Shown here one piece after another: positions 1-11,745 of a DNA stretch of 64,000 bases. The translations under genes were made by a program, and so were the position numbers. The DNA comes from Viscum album. Taxonomy: Eukaryota; Streptophyta; Magnoliopsida; Santalales; Viscaceae. The stretch lies in contig OY728158.1 of assembly GCA_963277665.1 (NCBI GenBank), positions 595,844,818 to 595,908,817 on the forward strand, in the 5' to 3' direction. Within the stretch, counting starts at the first letter, position 1, and the number at the start of each line of letters is the position of its first letter. The notes under the pieces were generated by a model, which was given only the letters and a program-made list of their open reading frames with translations, had not been told where the DNA came from and ran no database searches.

Positions 1-722
1 AAATTCATTATCTGGATGAGTTATAATCATGTTATACCTTTTATTGACATTGGAAAAATTATCAGCATTCTGTTTGATTTTATTCCAAAACGGATGATTG
101 TTAAAAAGTTGATTATATATTGTTTAATAATATACATTCTTTCTATTTATGGGTTGTAATCAAGTAATACATTTTATTGACATGGGAAAACGTATTTTCA
201 TTCTATATTTAATTGTTCCAATACTAAAGATTAATGGAAATTTTGATTATGAATTATTTATTCATTTTCTCATATGATGAATGCATTGGAATGAAACAAG
301 TGATGGGTGGGGGATGACATTATATATACCCTTAATACATCTCTAGGTGTTATGATACAATTTTTTTTTGGTGTTTTATTTCCTTGAAAAAATTATTTTT
401 TGTATTGTAAGATCATGATGTATTGGATTATGGTATGGAATTATCTTCCCAACATTATACATTTCATCCCTTTGGAACCAATTATTGATATATATGTAAT
501 CTATTTATTTTTTTTTTCATACATGTATATATTATGATTCTAGTTTCATTTTATTATGTAATTATGTTTTATTATCTAGTCCTTCCATAAAATTTATTCC
601 ATGTTTATTCCATTCTTTCCACAGTTGTAGGTTTCCCCTTACCGAGTGATTGAACCCACCCCCTCTTATATTTCAATTTCCCCTAGTTATGGAGAAATGT
701 ATTACACATGATATGTATAACA
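1..722 (+). mobile_element. 3' part of an LTR (gypsy-type), cut by window edge
   Basis: No coding is seen. A stretch near 630-690 (CTTACCGAGTGATTG followed by CCACCCC) resembles the CTACTGAG...ACTCACCCC block that sits near the transcript end in the better preserved LTR at 62.1 kb. The segment ends in ATAACA and is followed a few bases on by TGGTGTGGAG, which could be a worn primer site. Two related blocks, about 35-105 and 168-235, both contain TTTTATTGACAT and CATTCT, suggesting an internal duplication. The orientation and family are inferred from these weak cues only. Confidence 0.35.
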
Positions 723-823
723 TTATAGATGGTGTGGAGAATTTTTTTGAGATATTGAAGAATTAATATTGCTTAAGTAGATACTTATATAGTTAAAAAT
801 ATAAATCTGTTGAGAAAGACAAG
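723..823. other. AT-rich spacer with possible decayed PBS
   Basis: A possible primer-binding site, ATGGTGTGGAG at about 729-739, follows the LTR-like end at 722. Only about 90 bp separate it from the start of the next LTR (824), so the interior of the first element is deleted or was interrupted here. Nothing else is recognisable. Confidence 0.25.
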
Positions 824-2207
824 TGTAAGATCTCGTGTATTGAACTGGGTGGAATTTTCCAATAGAGTTTGAAATTTTCATTTTGTGGATGGTAAAAGTA
901 ATAATTTTAACTTTATAATTAAATTTAAATAATTATAAAACTTAAAATTATAATATTTATATTGTTTTTAAGGACTGATAGGTGACTTGGGTGTTCAGTG
1001 GAATTTTGAATGAACCAAGATTCAAAACATAGTTTTTAGAAAGGGTAAAGAGGGTGCATAGTTTGCACATGGTTATTGATAATTGTGTTGTTAAACTATA
1101 AATTCCTATAGGGGTATCAAATGGTTTATCGAAACATGCACTCTAGGCCACATGAACATGAAAAATGGTGTAGTATATTTCAATGTCAAACCGCACAGGC
1201 TATGAATGGTTAGATAAGTCATGCACTTAATCGTGTGATGGGGGTGACACCTAAGGAACATCTAGCATAGGTTTGTCACATATTTTGGATAGATGTGCAC
1301 ATAAACCACGAGTTTGATTAAACAGGGTGAAATTTCCATTTTTACCCAATTTTCTTTTAACCTTCAATGCTACATTCTCTTCCCCATCCGCATAACATCT
1401 CCCTCCTATGTATGGAGCCCTTCCCATCCTTATAGGATTCTATTATCCTTTCTCATATACACTCAGAATCCAAATTTATCATTCACATTTGATAACCCTC
1501 GATTATTCTATTATTCATCCTTTATTTATTTTTTTTCTTTCTATATTGAATGATATTTCAGTATGAATAAATACACCATATTTTTAAAGAATTTGTAAGT
1601 TATTCTATTTTCTCTCGATATGCCTCAAATAAAAGCCTAAAAATAGAAGATCTAAGTGTCATAAGAATGTGGTAGGTGGTTTGTGGATTTTACATTAAGG
1701 CTTAATCAATTTATAAAATACACTATTATGTCGCATGATTGAGTTTTTTTGCGCATCAGCCTTTAAATTTAAAATTAATTATGTGCAGCCCAATTCCTTA
1801 AATTAAATAACTATTGTGTATTTATTTTCACTATTTGAGTTTATTTACCTTAACTTGAAACACTAATATGAGTTCATTAATGATATTATCATGATCTATA
1901 GTTCATCAAGGAAATTAAATCTCACTTTATTGGGAGCTTTATAGGGCATTTGGCTATAATATTCATAGCTTAGTTTTTAACATCTTTATGGTCTCTTTCT
2001 GTGGATAAATCCTTTTTGGATATGATTTTGGTTTCCCACTTGTTCCAATAAAGTGTTTTTTAAATAAAAAAGGGAATGATGATGATTACAATACTCTTCT
2101 TATGCTGTAATCACATTTTAGGTTTGTTGAATTAACTCTAATGTAAGGGATGTTTAAATTGAATTTTATGATTTTTTATAAAAAGAATTCCCTGTTTTGT
2201 AATAAAA

Positions 2208-2222
2208 CCACCTACGAGGTGG
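2208..2222. repeat. Perfect 6-bp-stem palindrome in E1 LTR
   Basis: CCACCTACGAGGTGG is a perfect inverted repeat (6-bp arms, 3-nt loop), preceded by TTTTGTAATAAAA. The same context in the other LTR (about 20161-20175) reads CCACCTATGAGGTGC, so one arm base has changed. It lies in the middle of the LTR, and a hairpin or regulatory role is speculation. Confidence 0.6.
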
Positions 2223-3943
2223 AATGTATTATTTAATATAAAGGAGAAATCAAATGTAGTTATTTGAAAAGATAAATTTTATAGAACATACCATTTCCCT
2301 CTCAATTATTTATAAATAGAATTTCCCAAATTGTATACTTCAATTGTGATAAGGAATTCTTATGGACATATCCTATTTATTATTCATACTTGAACTATAA
2401 TATGACATGATTACTAAAATTTCATTATTTATTACTTATATTTAAATCGATAAATAACATGCATAATATCATGGATAGTGTTTATATATTATAGGCAACA
2501 TACTTATTCCCTTTTATTTCACATTAAGAAAACCTTGGTATCCCAATTAAGAATTATATTGATGGGATAAATTGTTAGATTTATTGTTAGGCCTTGAGTG
2601 ACACTTCAGTTCGTTATACAGAATTCCTTAGATGAGATCAGAGTTTGGGTGAATTATATTATTTCTTAAAGGAGATTTGGGTTAAGTATATAGAATGCCT
2701 TGGATTAGTTCATAGGTTAAATGAAATTTTCATATGCCTTGATAAATACTTGAGTTCCTTTTATGAGACTCCTTATATGGGCTCATAGGTTAAATTGAAT
2801 TTTTATAAGCCTTGTGTGATTCTTGGGTTCTTTATATGTAATTCGATGGATGTGATCATAGGTTTATTGTAATATCTTATGTCCTGGGAGAAATTTCAGT
2901 TTCGATGTGGAAAGCCTTGGATGGGCTTATAGGACAAAATAAAATTTATTATATGGTCGAAATTTATGACACATGGAAACATTATTTCACCTTGGATCAC
3001 ATATGAACTTTAATATTTCATGGATCCTGTTAGGTTATATTATTCCTATACCAATATATGGTTGTATACTCAGATGCATGAGATGACCCAAACCCATTAT
3101 GTGGTTTTAGTTATACTTACTCCAAGATGTCTAGGCTTATAGCCATAGGTCCTAGTGCCACATTATTACTATCATCATTACTATTACGTAGATTCCTTGG
3201 TCTTCAACCTTGGATCATCAACATTAAATGTATATCTATACATATATTATTGTTACATATATGTACATATTTACATGGTGGAATGGTTAGATACATTCTG
3301 ACATAGGTAGAAGCATGTATTGTTGGTCGAGTGTCCTTTGAGGAACCTGAGTTGGAATTAATTATATTTTTTTATTTTCTTATATTTTTACACCTCCAAA
3401 CTAATGTATTTAATAATCATGGACTGCATTTAATTAGAAACCATTTGTGGTGGATTATTGAGTTTATCTCACACCCAGTTCGGGCCACCGTTTCATACCT
3501 AGACAGATATCTTGGTTGCAAGATCAGGAATATAGATTGAACTATGTGCCATACACTTGGACATGGAATATTTGAAGCAAAAGACTGATCTAGTTCATAG
3601 TATTCTCTTAGAGATATCCTTCGGGATTTAGATATTTTTGTTATGAATTTATTGTATAATTGCTTCCATGTATTCGTATGTTCCTTTAGGTATTGACATG
3701 AAATAATTCTATATATGATAATGTTTATGAATTTATCCATTTATTATTATTGGGATAATTAATTTCCCTTTAATTTAATTTATACTTTGTCCTCTATCGA
3801 TTTACTTATTCTGTACTACTATGATAATCTTATCATGAGGGTATAATCTCCCCAATATACCATTATTGGAACCTTGATACTAGTCGCTGACCTATGGTGT
3901 ACAAGGAGGAATGATTGAGGCTTTGTGGTGACCAGTTTAGATA

Positions 3944-3948
3944 CTGTT
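3944..3948. repeat. Target-site duplication CTGTT, left of E2
   Basis: CTGTT occurs immediately left of E2 and again at 14532-14536 immediately right of it. Five bases is the usual duplication for Ty3/gypsy integrases. The flanks share slightly more (ACTGTTTAT), so the exact boundary is ambiguous by one or two bases. The five-base reading fits with the LTR starting TGTAACGACC on the minus strand. Confidence 0.8.
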
Positions 3949-5264
3949 TATGGCATCCCACCTTTTTATTACATAATTTCTCATTACATTCTACAAACAG
4001 AGGATCTTTAAAGTCCAGTGTCTTGAAAATCAGGGACTTAAAACATGAAAACAACATAAAAATTATTCCAATACACTTGTAAGGCTTCATCATATGTTCA
4101 TCCTATGTACAATTACTGCATCTCATATCCTGGAGACATACATCAAAGTAAAGGGTGAGTAGAAGGCCCAGTAACGGTAAACAAGGGAATCAGTGTATTT
4201 GTGATTTTAATAAGAACTTGAATAAAAATATAAAGACATGATCAATGGAATTATAGGAATATCATAATTAAAATAACTTGAAACATAACTTGAATATGTG
4301 GATAAAACATTTAATTTAGACACTCACGAACATATCACCAAGGTTTATCCCTGAGGTGTCATAAAAATTACCAATGTTATTCACTAAGGTATCGTGAAAC
4401 TTACCATTTCTAGAGATTAATTTCTTTACCCAATGAATTGGAGATCTATCAGTGTGAAAATTTAATATGTCTTTACTTTATTGTGTGACACATAGATTAT
4501 AATCAAATATTTCATAAATAACCCATGGAGAATAAAAGAAATGGGTTTCATTTCAAGATCGTGACATTTTAAAAGTTCTTAAAAATAAGATCATTATGTC
4601 ATTTATAACCCATGGAAAGGGATGGGGGTTATATGTATGTCAATTACAGAATCAAATATATAATCTTTATATATTTATGAATGCCCAAAAAAAAAAGAAA
4701 TAGTTCTGGGTATTCACATAAATAAAAGAAGAAAATTTCTAGAGAGAAAGAGATAGAAATTTTGAGGCGAAATTTCTGCAGCACAACAACTATATAACAT
4801 GGTTTTAGAAAACATTGAAAAGAGAGGGGAAAAGTGCCAAACAGTAATAAATAATTCATAATAAAGTATGGGTAAAAAATAATATTATGGTATGGATATT
4901 TTAATGACATACCATATGAAAAAGAATCATGAAATAAAAGAGAAGATGTGATTTCTTTTATGAGAAATTCAACAGCCTAACAATGTCACATAAAAATTCA
5001 GAAATCAAATTGAAGAGAGTGGAAAGGGTCTCTAAACAATTATACATGAAATGGAAATTAATGAGAACATATAAGAACATACCCTCAACATAAAGAGATA
5101 GAAACTAGAAGACACAATATAAAAGAAGTCACAACTTAAAAGAGGAGGGTGAAAGATTCCCTTACCTTGAAGAGTAACTTTGAAAGATTGAAGGTCAGGA
5201 CCTTGGGAGGCTTGAGGGAACCTTGGGAGGACTCATTGGGAGGTAAAGAGACTAGAAATTTATT

Positions 5265-5274
5265 GGGGGGGGGG
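5265..5274. repeat. G10 homopolymer in E2 3' LTR
   Basis: Ten consecutive G follow TATT. The corresponding place in the sister LTR (about 13062-13072) reads TTGGGGAGGA, so the run expanded after insertion or is an assembly or sequencing artefact. Confidence 0.7.
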
Positions 5275-5533
5275 AAATTTGGAAATAAAATGAATGAGGG
5301 AATGACTTGATATTTATAGGAGAAGTGAGGGAATAAATTATTAATTTCCAAGGGACGCCTCATCGATGGTATTGGAAAAAACATGGGCTTGAATATGGTA
5401 TTTTCCCATGGTATTGGAAACTTGGTACACCTAATAGGATATATTAATATTCATAAGTATACCAAAAAGATTACATACTTATTAAATCAGTAACGATGTC
5501 ATTAAACACCTGAAACTGAAAACTGTATTTTTA

Positions 5534-5818
5534 CTATTCACCGAAAATTCAACTGTTTCAGAAAAATCCAAAAAAATTCACCTTAACCTAATATCGATGA
5601 TCTAAATTCAAAAATGAACTCCATTTTATGAAAATAATTTTCTCATTGTGAGGTATTTAATTTTTAAGTAAAAACACTATTCAATGAAAATTCAACTGTT
5701 TCCGAAAAATCCCCAAAATTCACCTTAACCTAATATCGATGCTCTGAATTCCACAATGAACTCCACTTTATGAAAATAATTTTCTAAATAATTTTAATTT
5801 AATTTTTAAATAAAAACA
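5534..5818. repeat. 143-bp tandem duplication within E2 3' LTR
   Basis: Two successive units begin CTATTCA at 5534 and 5677, and a third partial start lies at 5819. Each unit carries TTCAACTGTTTC, TTCACCTTAACCTAATATCG and ATGAAAATAATTTT. The sister LTR has the same layout, so the duplication predates the insertion of E2. Confidence 0.8.
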
Positions 5819-6304
5819 CTATTCACTTTAAACAACTAATAATTATCTAATAATTTTTGAAATAGTTATTTACTTATTTTATTGAATCCCATTACCTAAT
5901 AAATGTGCCTAAATTATATTATTAGTTTCTTAAGTGAGGTTAATAATCCATTTGGTCATATTACTCTTCATAAGCATAAAATTACTATTCATAATTTACT
6001 ATTCATCAAAAATTAAGTTGATTTTATTAGGCTCTAAATTTCTTACTGAACATAACTGTAGAAGACCATTTTTTGAAAATCATTACACATTATTAATTAT
6101 TTAAGGCTTACATAAATATTTTAAAATATCATTTTCCCAATATTCATCAATAATATACATCCTATATTTATCCGTATATTTGAGATTCACATACTTCACC
6201 ATAAAAAGAAATAACTATTTTTATTTATATCAACGGATTACATAATGTTTCTAAGGTCTCGTTACATAGCCTCTTATAACACCAGCATGGGAGCTAAGTG
6301 TAAG

Positions 6305-6514
6305 GTGTTCTAAGGTGATATAATCATGGGGCGGCTCGACAAACATTTCCTTAGTGGTGATTTTTATTATCTTGAACTTCTACCATAGGTGATTCCATTC
6401 ATGCTTCACATAATGAATTTTGACTTGGGTTTGGTCTAGAGAAAATCCCAGTTGTGCTATCTCCTTCCTAAGATCCATCAGATGGGCATCTAATGGCCCG
6501 AGACTGCTGGATAA
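6305..6514 (-). pseudogene. LTR-embedded short frame, broken copy
   Basis: This is the counterpart of the 69-codon frame at 14101-14310. It starts MALSSSLGPLDAHL and keeps the same codon register without indels, but it has one in-frame stop about two thirds of the way along, after NHLW. It starts about 240 bases into the LTR in transcript direction. I do not recognise a family, and it may be no more than an incidental frame. Confidence 0.35.
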
Positions 6515-6754
6515 GGCCATCAAATATTCTTTCTGTAACTAAGATCACTTGTATTTATAAGAAATAATCGCAACATTAAGAATTTAGTTTCCAATGGTTA
6601 TATTGACCAATAGTCATATTGACCAACGATCATATAAAAGTTGAAACCCAACGGTATCATTTTAATTATACTCATTTCATTAAATAAATGAAATATTGTT
6701 GTTGAGTATAAATAAATAGGAAACACAAATTATTCAAAAGTTCAGGTCACTTCA

Positions 6755-6770
6755 TTCTACCCCCCTTAAG
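6755..6770 (-). other. E2 polypurine tract
   Basis: On the minus strand this reads CTTAAGGGGGGTAGAA and directly abuts the 3' LTR. Its position and purine content fit the plus-strand primer of reverse transcription. Confidence 0.75.
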
Positions 6771-6801
6771 AAAATTCATTCCCGAAATTTTAAATCGTAC
6801 T

Positions 6802-8342
6802 CTAAGAAGAGAAAAGGTGTGGGTACTTCTGCCTCATAGATTCCTCAGGTTTCCACGTGACTTCTTCACATCTGTGGTTCCTCTACCACACCTTAACAAG
6901 GTGGGTAGTCTTGTTGCGTAGTACCTTGTCTCTAGGATCCAAGATATCCACTGGATGCTCCTCATAAAGGAGGTCATGTTCCAATTGTACCACCTTTGTG
7001 TTTTGTACATGTGAAGGGTAAGGTATGTACTTTATCAAGAGAGATACATAGAAGACATCATGAACTTGTGCTAGATTTGGAGGGAGTGCAAGCCAATAGG
7101 CCACTGCTTCTACATGATCAAGGATTTCATAGTGGCCAATGTACCTGGGGCTAAGCTTCCCTTTCTTCTCAAACCTCATGACTCTCTTCCAAGGTTAAAT
7201 TCTAAGAAAGAAATTTTCACTAACATCAAACTCCAAGTCCCTTCGATGGTGGTCAACATAGCTCTTTTGCTGACTCTGAGCAGCCTTAATGTGTTATTGG
7301 ATGGCATGGACTTTTTCAGTCATCTATTGGACACGATCAGGCCCAAGAAGCTTTTTCTCACCAACTTTATCCCAACAAGTAGGAGTTCTACATCACTTCC
7401 CATATATGGCTTCAAAGGGTTCCATTTGAATGCTCGAGTGGAAGCTATTGTTGTAAAAGAACTCAACTAAATAGAGATGTTGATCCCATCCACCTTTAAA
7501 TTCCATTGAGCATGTTCTCAGCATGCACTCGAGTGTTTGAAAATTCCTTTCAGATTGGCCATCAGTTTGGGGGTGATAGGCCATACTGAAATTCAATTCA
7601 GTGCTTAGAGCATGTTGAATACTTCTCCAGAATTTTGATGTGAACCTTGGATCATGATCATATAAGATAGGAAGTGGAACTCCATGCAGTCTTACCACTT
7701 CCTTCACGTAAATCCTGGCAAGTTGATCAAGAGAGAAATCTTCTTGAATGGAGACAAAATGGGAATTCTTGGTGATACAGTTCACAATAAGCCATATCTG
7801 ATTGTTTCCTTTGGAAGTTCTCAGGAGACCAATGACGAAGTCGATAGTGATATTGTCCCACTTCAATGCTGGTATGGGTAGTGGTTGCAATACCGCTTTA
7901 GAAATTTGTTTCTCTGCCTTCACTTCCTGACATACTAGGAACCTTGTAGTGTAGTAAGCAATCACCCTTCTCATATTATCCCACCAAAATGATCACGAAG
8001 GTCCCAGTACATTTTTGTACTTCCAGGATGTATAAAGAAAGTGGATATATGAGATTCATCCATCATCTCCTTCTTTATTTTAGGAATATATTGAACACAT
8101 AGTATTGTATGAAATTTCAATACACCTTCTTGATCAATATTAAACTCACGAGACTTCCCATCCTTTATAGCCTCAAAATTCTTCTGTAACAAAGGATGTT
8201 CTTTCTGAGATTTCTTGATCTTCTCAGGTAATGATGGTTGATAAATCATTTGGGTTAGGGTTGATGATATCCCTTGCCTTATAATTCCCATGTCCAGCAT
8301 TACTAGGTCATTGATCCAAGGATCTCTTTGAATCCTCATCAT
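6802..8342 (-). pseudogene. pol: E2 pol: integrase with chromovirus-type C-terminus (broken)
   Basis: Integrase inserts the cDNA copy into host DNA. The zinc-binding part lies near 8080-7920 (ESHISTFFIHPGSTK, then RFLVCQEVKAE); the first cysteine of the usual CxxC pair is now F. The catalytic core follows (7974-7393). The DDE residues appear present: D in NITIDFV, D in YDHDPRFTS, and E in QSERNFQTLE. The C-terminal part (7179-6802) has QVHDVFYVSLL, HPVDILD, LVKVW, EEVTW and YPHLF, as in Del/Tekay chromoviruses. Frames change between 7393 and 7179, and an in-frame stop follows LVKVW. The last codon is at 6802-6804. Confidence 0.9.
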
Positions 8343-8384
8343 GGAAAGAAGAACTGGGTATTTCCTGTTTAATGCATCATCAAC

Positions 8385-8796
8385 TTTGTTTGCTATTCAG
8401 GGACGATAATGAATTGAACAATCATAGTCTTTAAGAAGTTCCAACCATCTCCTTTGTCTCATGTTCAATTCCTTTTGTGTGAAAATATAATTAAAACTTT
8501 GATGGTCAATGTATATATAACATTTCTTCCCATAGAGATAGTTCCTCCATATCTTCAGAGCAAAAAACGATGGTATCCATCTCTAGATCATGCGTGGGAT
8601 AGTTTTTCCTAGGAGTCTTCAACTGTCGATATGTATAAGAAATGACTTTGTCATTTTACATGAGGATACACCCAATCCCTTTGAGATATTCATAACTAAT
8701 AATAATGAATCCTTCTCCACTTGAGGGTAGAGTTAACACGAGTGCAGTAACCAATCTCTTCCCCAGCTCTGGGAAACATTGCTAACACTCCTATAT
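8385..8796 (-). pseudogene. pol: E2 pol: RNase H region (broken)
   Basis: RNase H removes the RNA template during reverse transcription. Translated fragments in order are [38 protein letters not shown] and, after a frameshift, [19 protein letters not shown] followed by [11 protein letters not shown]. These match the Ty3/gypsy RNase H pattern ([33 protein letters not shown]). The catalytic Asp that normally follows the first Ser is replaced (SYEY instead of SDAS), and the ORF is split by at least one stop and one shift. It sits between RT and integrase, as in all gypsy elements. Confidence 0.82.
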
Positions 8797-9573
8797 CTAG
8801 AGGAACTTGACCCCTTTTCGAGTTAACTTGGTTAATGGACTAGAAATTCGTGAATTGTTTTTCACAAACCTCCTATAATATCCTTCCAATCCAAGGAAAA
8901 TTCGAATCTCAGTTATTATTGTATGTTGAGGCCAATCCTCTACAAATTTTGTCTTTGTACGGTCAACTGTGATTCCATCATTGGTAAAAATGTGCCCCAA
9001 GAAAGAAATTTTTTGTAACAACAATTCACATTTACTGAACTTTCTAAAAAGCCTCTCCTTCCATAGATTTTTCAAAATAACCCTTAGATGATCTTCATCC
9101 TCCTCACGACTTTTGTAATATATCAAAATATCATCAATAAAAACTACGACAAAGTTATCAAGGTAGTACTTAAATACTCTATTTATCAAATCCATAAAAA
9201 TATAAGGTGCATTAGTCAGTCCAAAAATCATAACAACAAACTCATAATGCCCATATCTTGATCGGAAGGCAGTTTTTGGAATATCTTCTTTCTTCACCCT
9301 CAATTGATGATAACCAGGTCGAAGATAAATCATAGAGAATAATTGAGCCCCACAAAGTTGGTCAAATAAGTCATCAATTCTTGGAAGAGGGTATTTGTTC
9401 TTTATTGTTATCCCATTCAGTTCTCTATAATCAATGCATAGCCGCATCGATCCATACTTCTTCTTCACAAAGAGAACTGGTGCTCCCCATGGAGGCACAC
9501 TCGGTCGGATAAACTCCTTCTCCGTAAGATCTCGGAGTTGTTTATTTAATTCCTCCAGCTCCACATTTTCCAT
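8797..9573 (-). pseudogene. pol: E2 pol: reverse transcriptase (258-codon open fragment)
   Basis: The enzyme copies element RNA into DNA in the particle. Recognisable RT blocks in order are [18 protein letters not shown] (residues about 22-39), [65 protein letters not shown], and [14 protein letters not shown] with the catalytic FIDD intact. GYYRRFVKN and PLTKLTRK mark the junction toward RNase H. The first Met is only the first ATG after a break; the domain starts further upstream in the worn linker (ISNTPYR precedes it). This is the longest open frame in the window. Confidence 0.95.
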
Positions 9574-9774
9574 CCTATATGGGGTATTAGATATCAGATG
9601 AGATCTAGGTATGATTTCAATTGAGAAATATACCTCTCTTTTTGGGGGAGGTCCGGGTAACTCTTGAGAAAATAAGTCAATTTATTTTTGGATGATGGGG
9701 ACATTTTATATCCTTAAACTCTCATCTACTTCATCTTCTTCACTGATCAACTCTTTAAATAAGGGTATAGGGGG
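9574..9774 (-). pseudogene. E2 pol: worn linker between protease and RT
   Basis: This stretch joins the protease and RT fragments. Its last codons before RT read [10 protein letters not shown], which fits the conserved lead-in to gypsy RT (a P-Y-R-M block). Upstream it is interrupted by stops, and nothing else is recognisable. Confidence 0.55.
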
Positions 9775-10224
9775 TTATTTTTGATAATGATCAGGTTGAG
9801 ATATCTCTCCTTGGAATATAACTATATATTTTCCATTGAAGACTACTGATATTTCCTTGCTTCTACAATTGATCTTAGCATTATACTTTGAGACCCAGTC
9901 CATCCCTAGTATAATGTTGAATTCCAGCATGAGAATGACTACTAGATTTTGTATAAGATCGTTCTCACTAAAGTAAATACTAGAGTTTTTAAACACTAAC
10001 GATGCTTAGAGAATCCCACAAGGAGTCTTGACTGATAACTCTACATTTAGAAAATCGGGGGTTGAATCTAAATTCCTTGCCAACTTAGAGGAAATAAAGG
10101 AATGCGTAGAACCAAAATCAAACAAAGTACTTTCCAGCTTTGAAAGGATAACAAGAGTACCCACTACCACATCATTCAGATCTTCAACTTCACCTGTCAT
10201 GATTACAAAAGCATGACCTTGCAC
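9775..10224 (-). pseudogene. pol: E2 pol: retropepsin-like protease (active-site variant)
   Basis: The aspartic protease cleaves the gag-pol precursor. The first fragment (10224-10006) carries STLFDFGSTHSFISSKLA, where the family motif is L-F-D-[ST]-G-[AS]-T-H-S-F; the active-site D-S/T-G reads D-F-G here. The second fragment (9996-9775) has LEFNIILGMDWVSKYNAKIN, the conserved C-terminal protease block (ILGMDWL). A stop separates the two. The F for S/T change would be expected to inactivate the enzyme. Confidence 0.85.
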
Positions 10225-10229
10225 CCTTG

Positions 10230-11297
10230 GCCTTTGTTAAGGCAGATGGAGGGTCCCCTCTACTACTCTCAGATTTGGACAGTGATTGGCAAAGTGCCCA
10301 CGTTGTCCACACTTAAAGAAATGGAAATCAGGTAGGGCCTACACCATCTTCCCCTCGTCGTTAGTGTTTGGAAGTTTAGGTTTCGCCTCACTACGACAAT
10401 TCCTCACAATATGGCCATCTCTTCCACACTTGTATCATTTCCCGTTCCCAAGTAAGCAGTTACCCAAATGCTTCTTACCATATTTATTACATGTGGGAAG
10501 TTGCACTTTCTTGCCTCCTCTTCCCAGATCGAAGTTCCTCCCTAATCTAGGCTCCATAAATCTCTTCTTGTCATTGGATTTATGAGACCACTACATCTCA
10601 CCAAACTCTAACTCGACTTTCATCACACACCGCATGATCTCCTCATAGCTATCACAGTCTCAGTTGGCTAGATTCTTCTGCAGATGAGGTCTCAGTCCAC
10701 CGAAGAATCTATAGACCTTAGCATTTAGATCCATGAAAAAGCTAGAGGTATATCATGTAATCCTTGTGAAGTTCATATCATAGCTTCCCACATATTCATT
10801 CTCTTTCTGTTTCAGCTCAAGAAACTCCTTCTCCATTATTATTCTCATGGAATGAGGGAAATACTTACTAAAAAAGATCCCTCTGAACTCTTAACACTCC
10901 ATAGCTTCAACTTCCACTCTTGTACATCTGTTTTTAATCAGTTCCCACCATTGATAATCTTCTCCTTCTAAGTAATAGACAATCAAGGTGACCTTCTCTT
11001 ACACTGAACAACAGAGCACAAAAAAATCTTTTCAATGGAACTGATCCACTACTCAGCAATCAATGGGCCAGTCGATCCACTGAAGGATGGTGGTCATTGA
11101 TTCATAAAGGACTCTAAAAAATAATGCCCCCTTCGCATTGAGATTGGTCTCTCAGCTTGATTCAAGTTATTTCCCATAACTTGATTCTATTGGTTCATCA
11201 TTCGCATGAATGTTTCCATTCTGGCTTCCATCGGAGGGCCGTAAGTGCATGGTCCATTGTGGTAACCATTTGCACGGTTCCTCCTATTTCCTGACAT
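10230..11297 (-). pseudogene. gag: E2 gag with zinc knuckles (many stops)
   Basis: Gag builds the particle that packages the RNA. The likely start ATG is at 11295-11297, giving MSGNRRNRANG, then MRMMNQ and PPSFSGSTGPL. The middle is broken by many stops. Near the end, minus-strand translation gives KYGKKHLGNCLLGNGK followed by YKCGRDGHIVRNC (about 10495-10395) and FKCGQRGHFANHCPN (about 10310-10267). These are the C-terminal gypsy zinc-knuckle region (C..CGK.H.G.C, then C..CG..GH....C); several first cysteines are lost. Plus-strand frames over the same interval are shadows. Confidence 0.8.
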
Positions 11298-11729
11298 TTT
11301 CTAAAAGAATAAAACCTTAGTAAGAAACTTATTTCATTTAAAAATCTCTTAACTATAAAGGATTTTATGTCCTAAAACCTCATGCTTAGACAATTACATT
11401 TCTCTATAATTCCTTCATAATAATTCATAAAAAGCTTGAGATTAACCAAAAATATCCCCCAGGAGTGTCATAACCAAGAGTGCAGAAAGGCCCATTATCA
11501 TGTACTAGTTTTCATTCAAGTCTAGCTCAAAGTGGTGTTTTCAGGTTTTACCCCTATATGCATCTGTGCCAGAGCCTCCTATACCTACGCGTATCTAGAT
11601 AGGGATGTATTTGCTTGATAAACCACTTACTCAATACTCACCAAAATACCAAGAAGTTTTCCTATATTTAAACTTTTATATAGATTTCGTCCTAAAGTTT
11701 CAATATCCTAATTTCTATAAATAACTAAA
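11298..11729 (-). other. E2 leader between PBS and gag
   Basis: This 430-bp untranslated leader lies in the expected place for packaging signals. I see no frame or obvious secondary-structure motif. Confidence 0.5.
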
Positions 11730-11745
11730 CTATCATTTGATACCA
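11730..11745 (-). other. E2 primer-binding site (tRNA-iMet type)
   Basis: On the minus strand TGGTATCAAATGATAG begins two bases inside the 5' LTR end. The first eight bases equal the plant initiator tRNA-Met complement TGGTATCAGAGC; the rest is worn. Confidence 0.8.

Larger units (their letters stand above)
824..3948 (+). mobile_element. E1 left (5') LTR, main part
   Basis: This segment starts TGTAAGATCT and aligns by eye along its length with 18940-21935. Matching landmarks are TTTTCCAAT near 860 and 18970, GGTAGGTGG at 1671 and 19760, the TAATAAAACCACCTA block near 2200 and 20157, TATTTAATATAAAGG near 2231 and 20187, and GTATAATCTCCCC near 3842 against GTATAGTCTACCC near 21796. It is a long LTR of about 3.16 kb once the inserted E2 element is removed. 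No frame of convincing length is present; the 107-codon minus frame at 3417-3740 is T-rich chance sequence. The two LTR copies differ heavily, so the element is old. Confidence 0.8.
3949..6754 (-). repeat. E2 3' LTR
   Basis: This 2806-bp LTR aligns along its whole length with 11748-14531. On the minus strand it begins TGAAGTGACC, where the sister LTR reads TGTAACGACC, and it ends in CCATA. The polypurine tract abuts its inner edge. It contains a 142-143-bp tandem repeat (5534-5818) and a copy of a short LTR frame at 6305-6514, broken here by one stop. Confidence 0.9.

Noticed and set aside
3417..3740. 107-codon minus frame
   Set aside because: It lies in the E1 LTR; the aligned stretch of the sister LTR near 21.4-21.7 kb does not keep the frame.
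7114..7470. 118-codon plus frame over the E2 integrase
   Set aside because: It is antisense to well-supported integrase motifs, so it is a shadow frame.
10286..10585. 99-codon Pro/Ser-rich plus frame
   Set aside because: It is the antisense of the E2 gag zinc-knuckle region.
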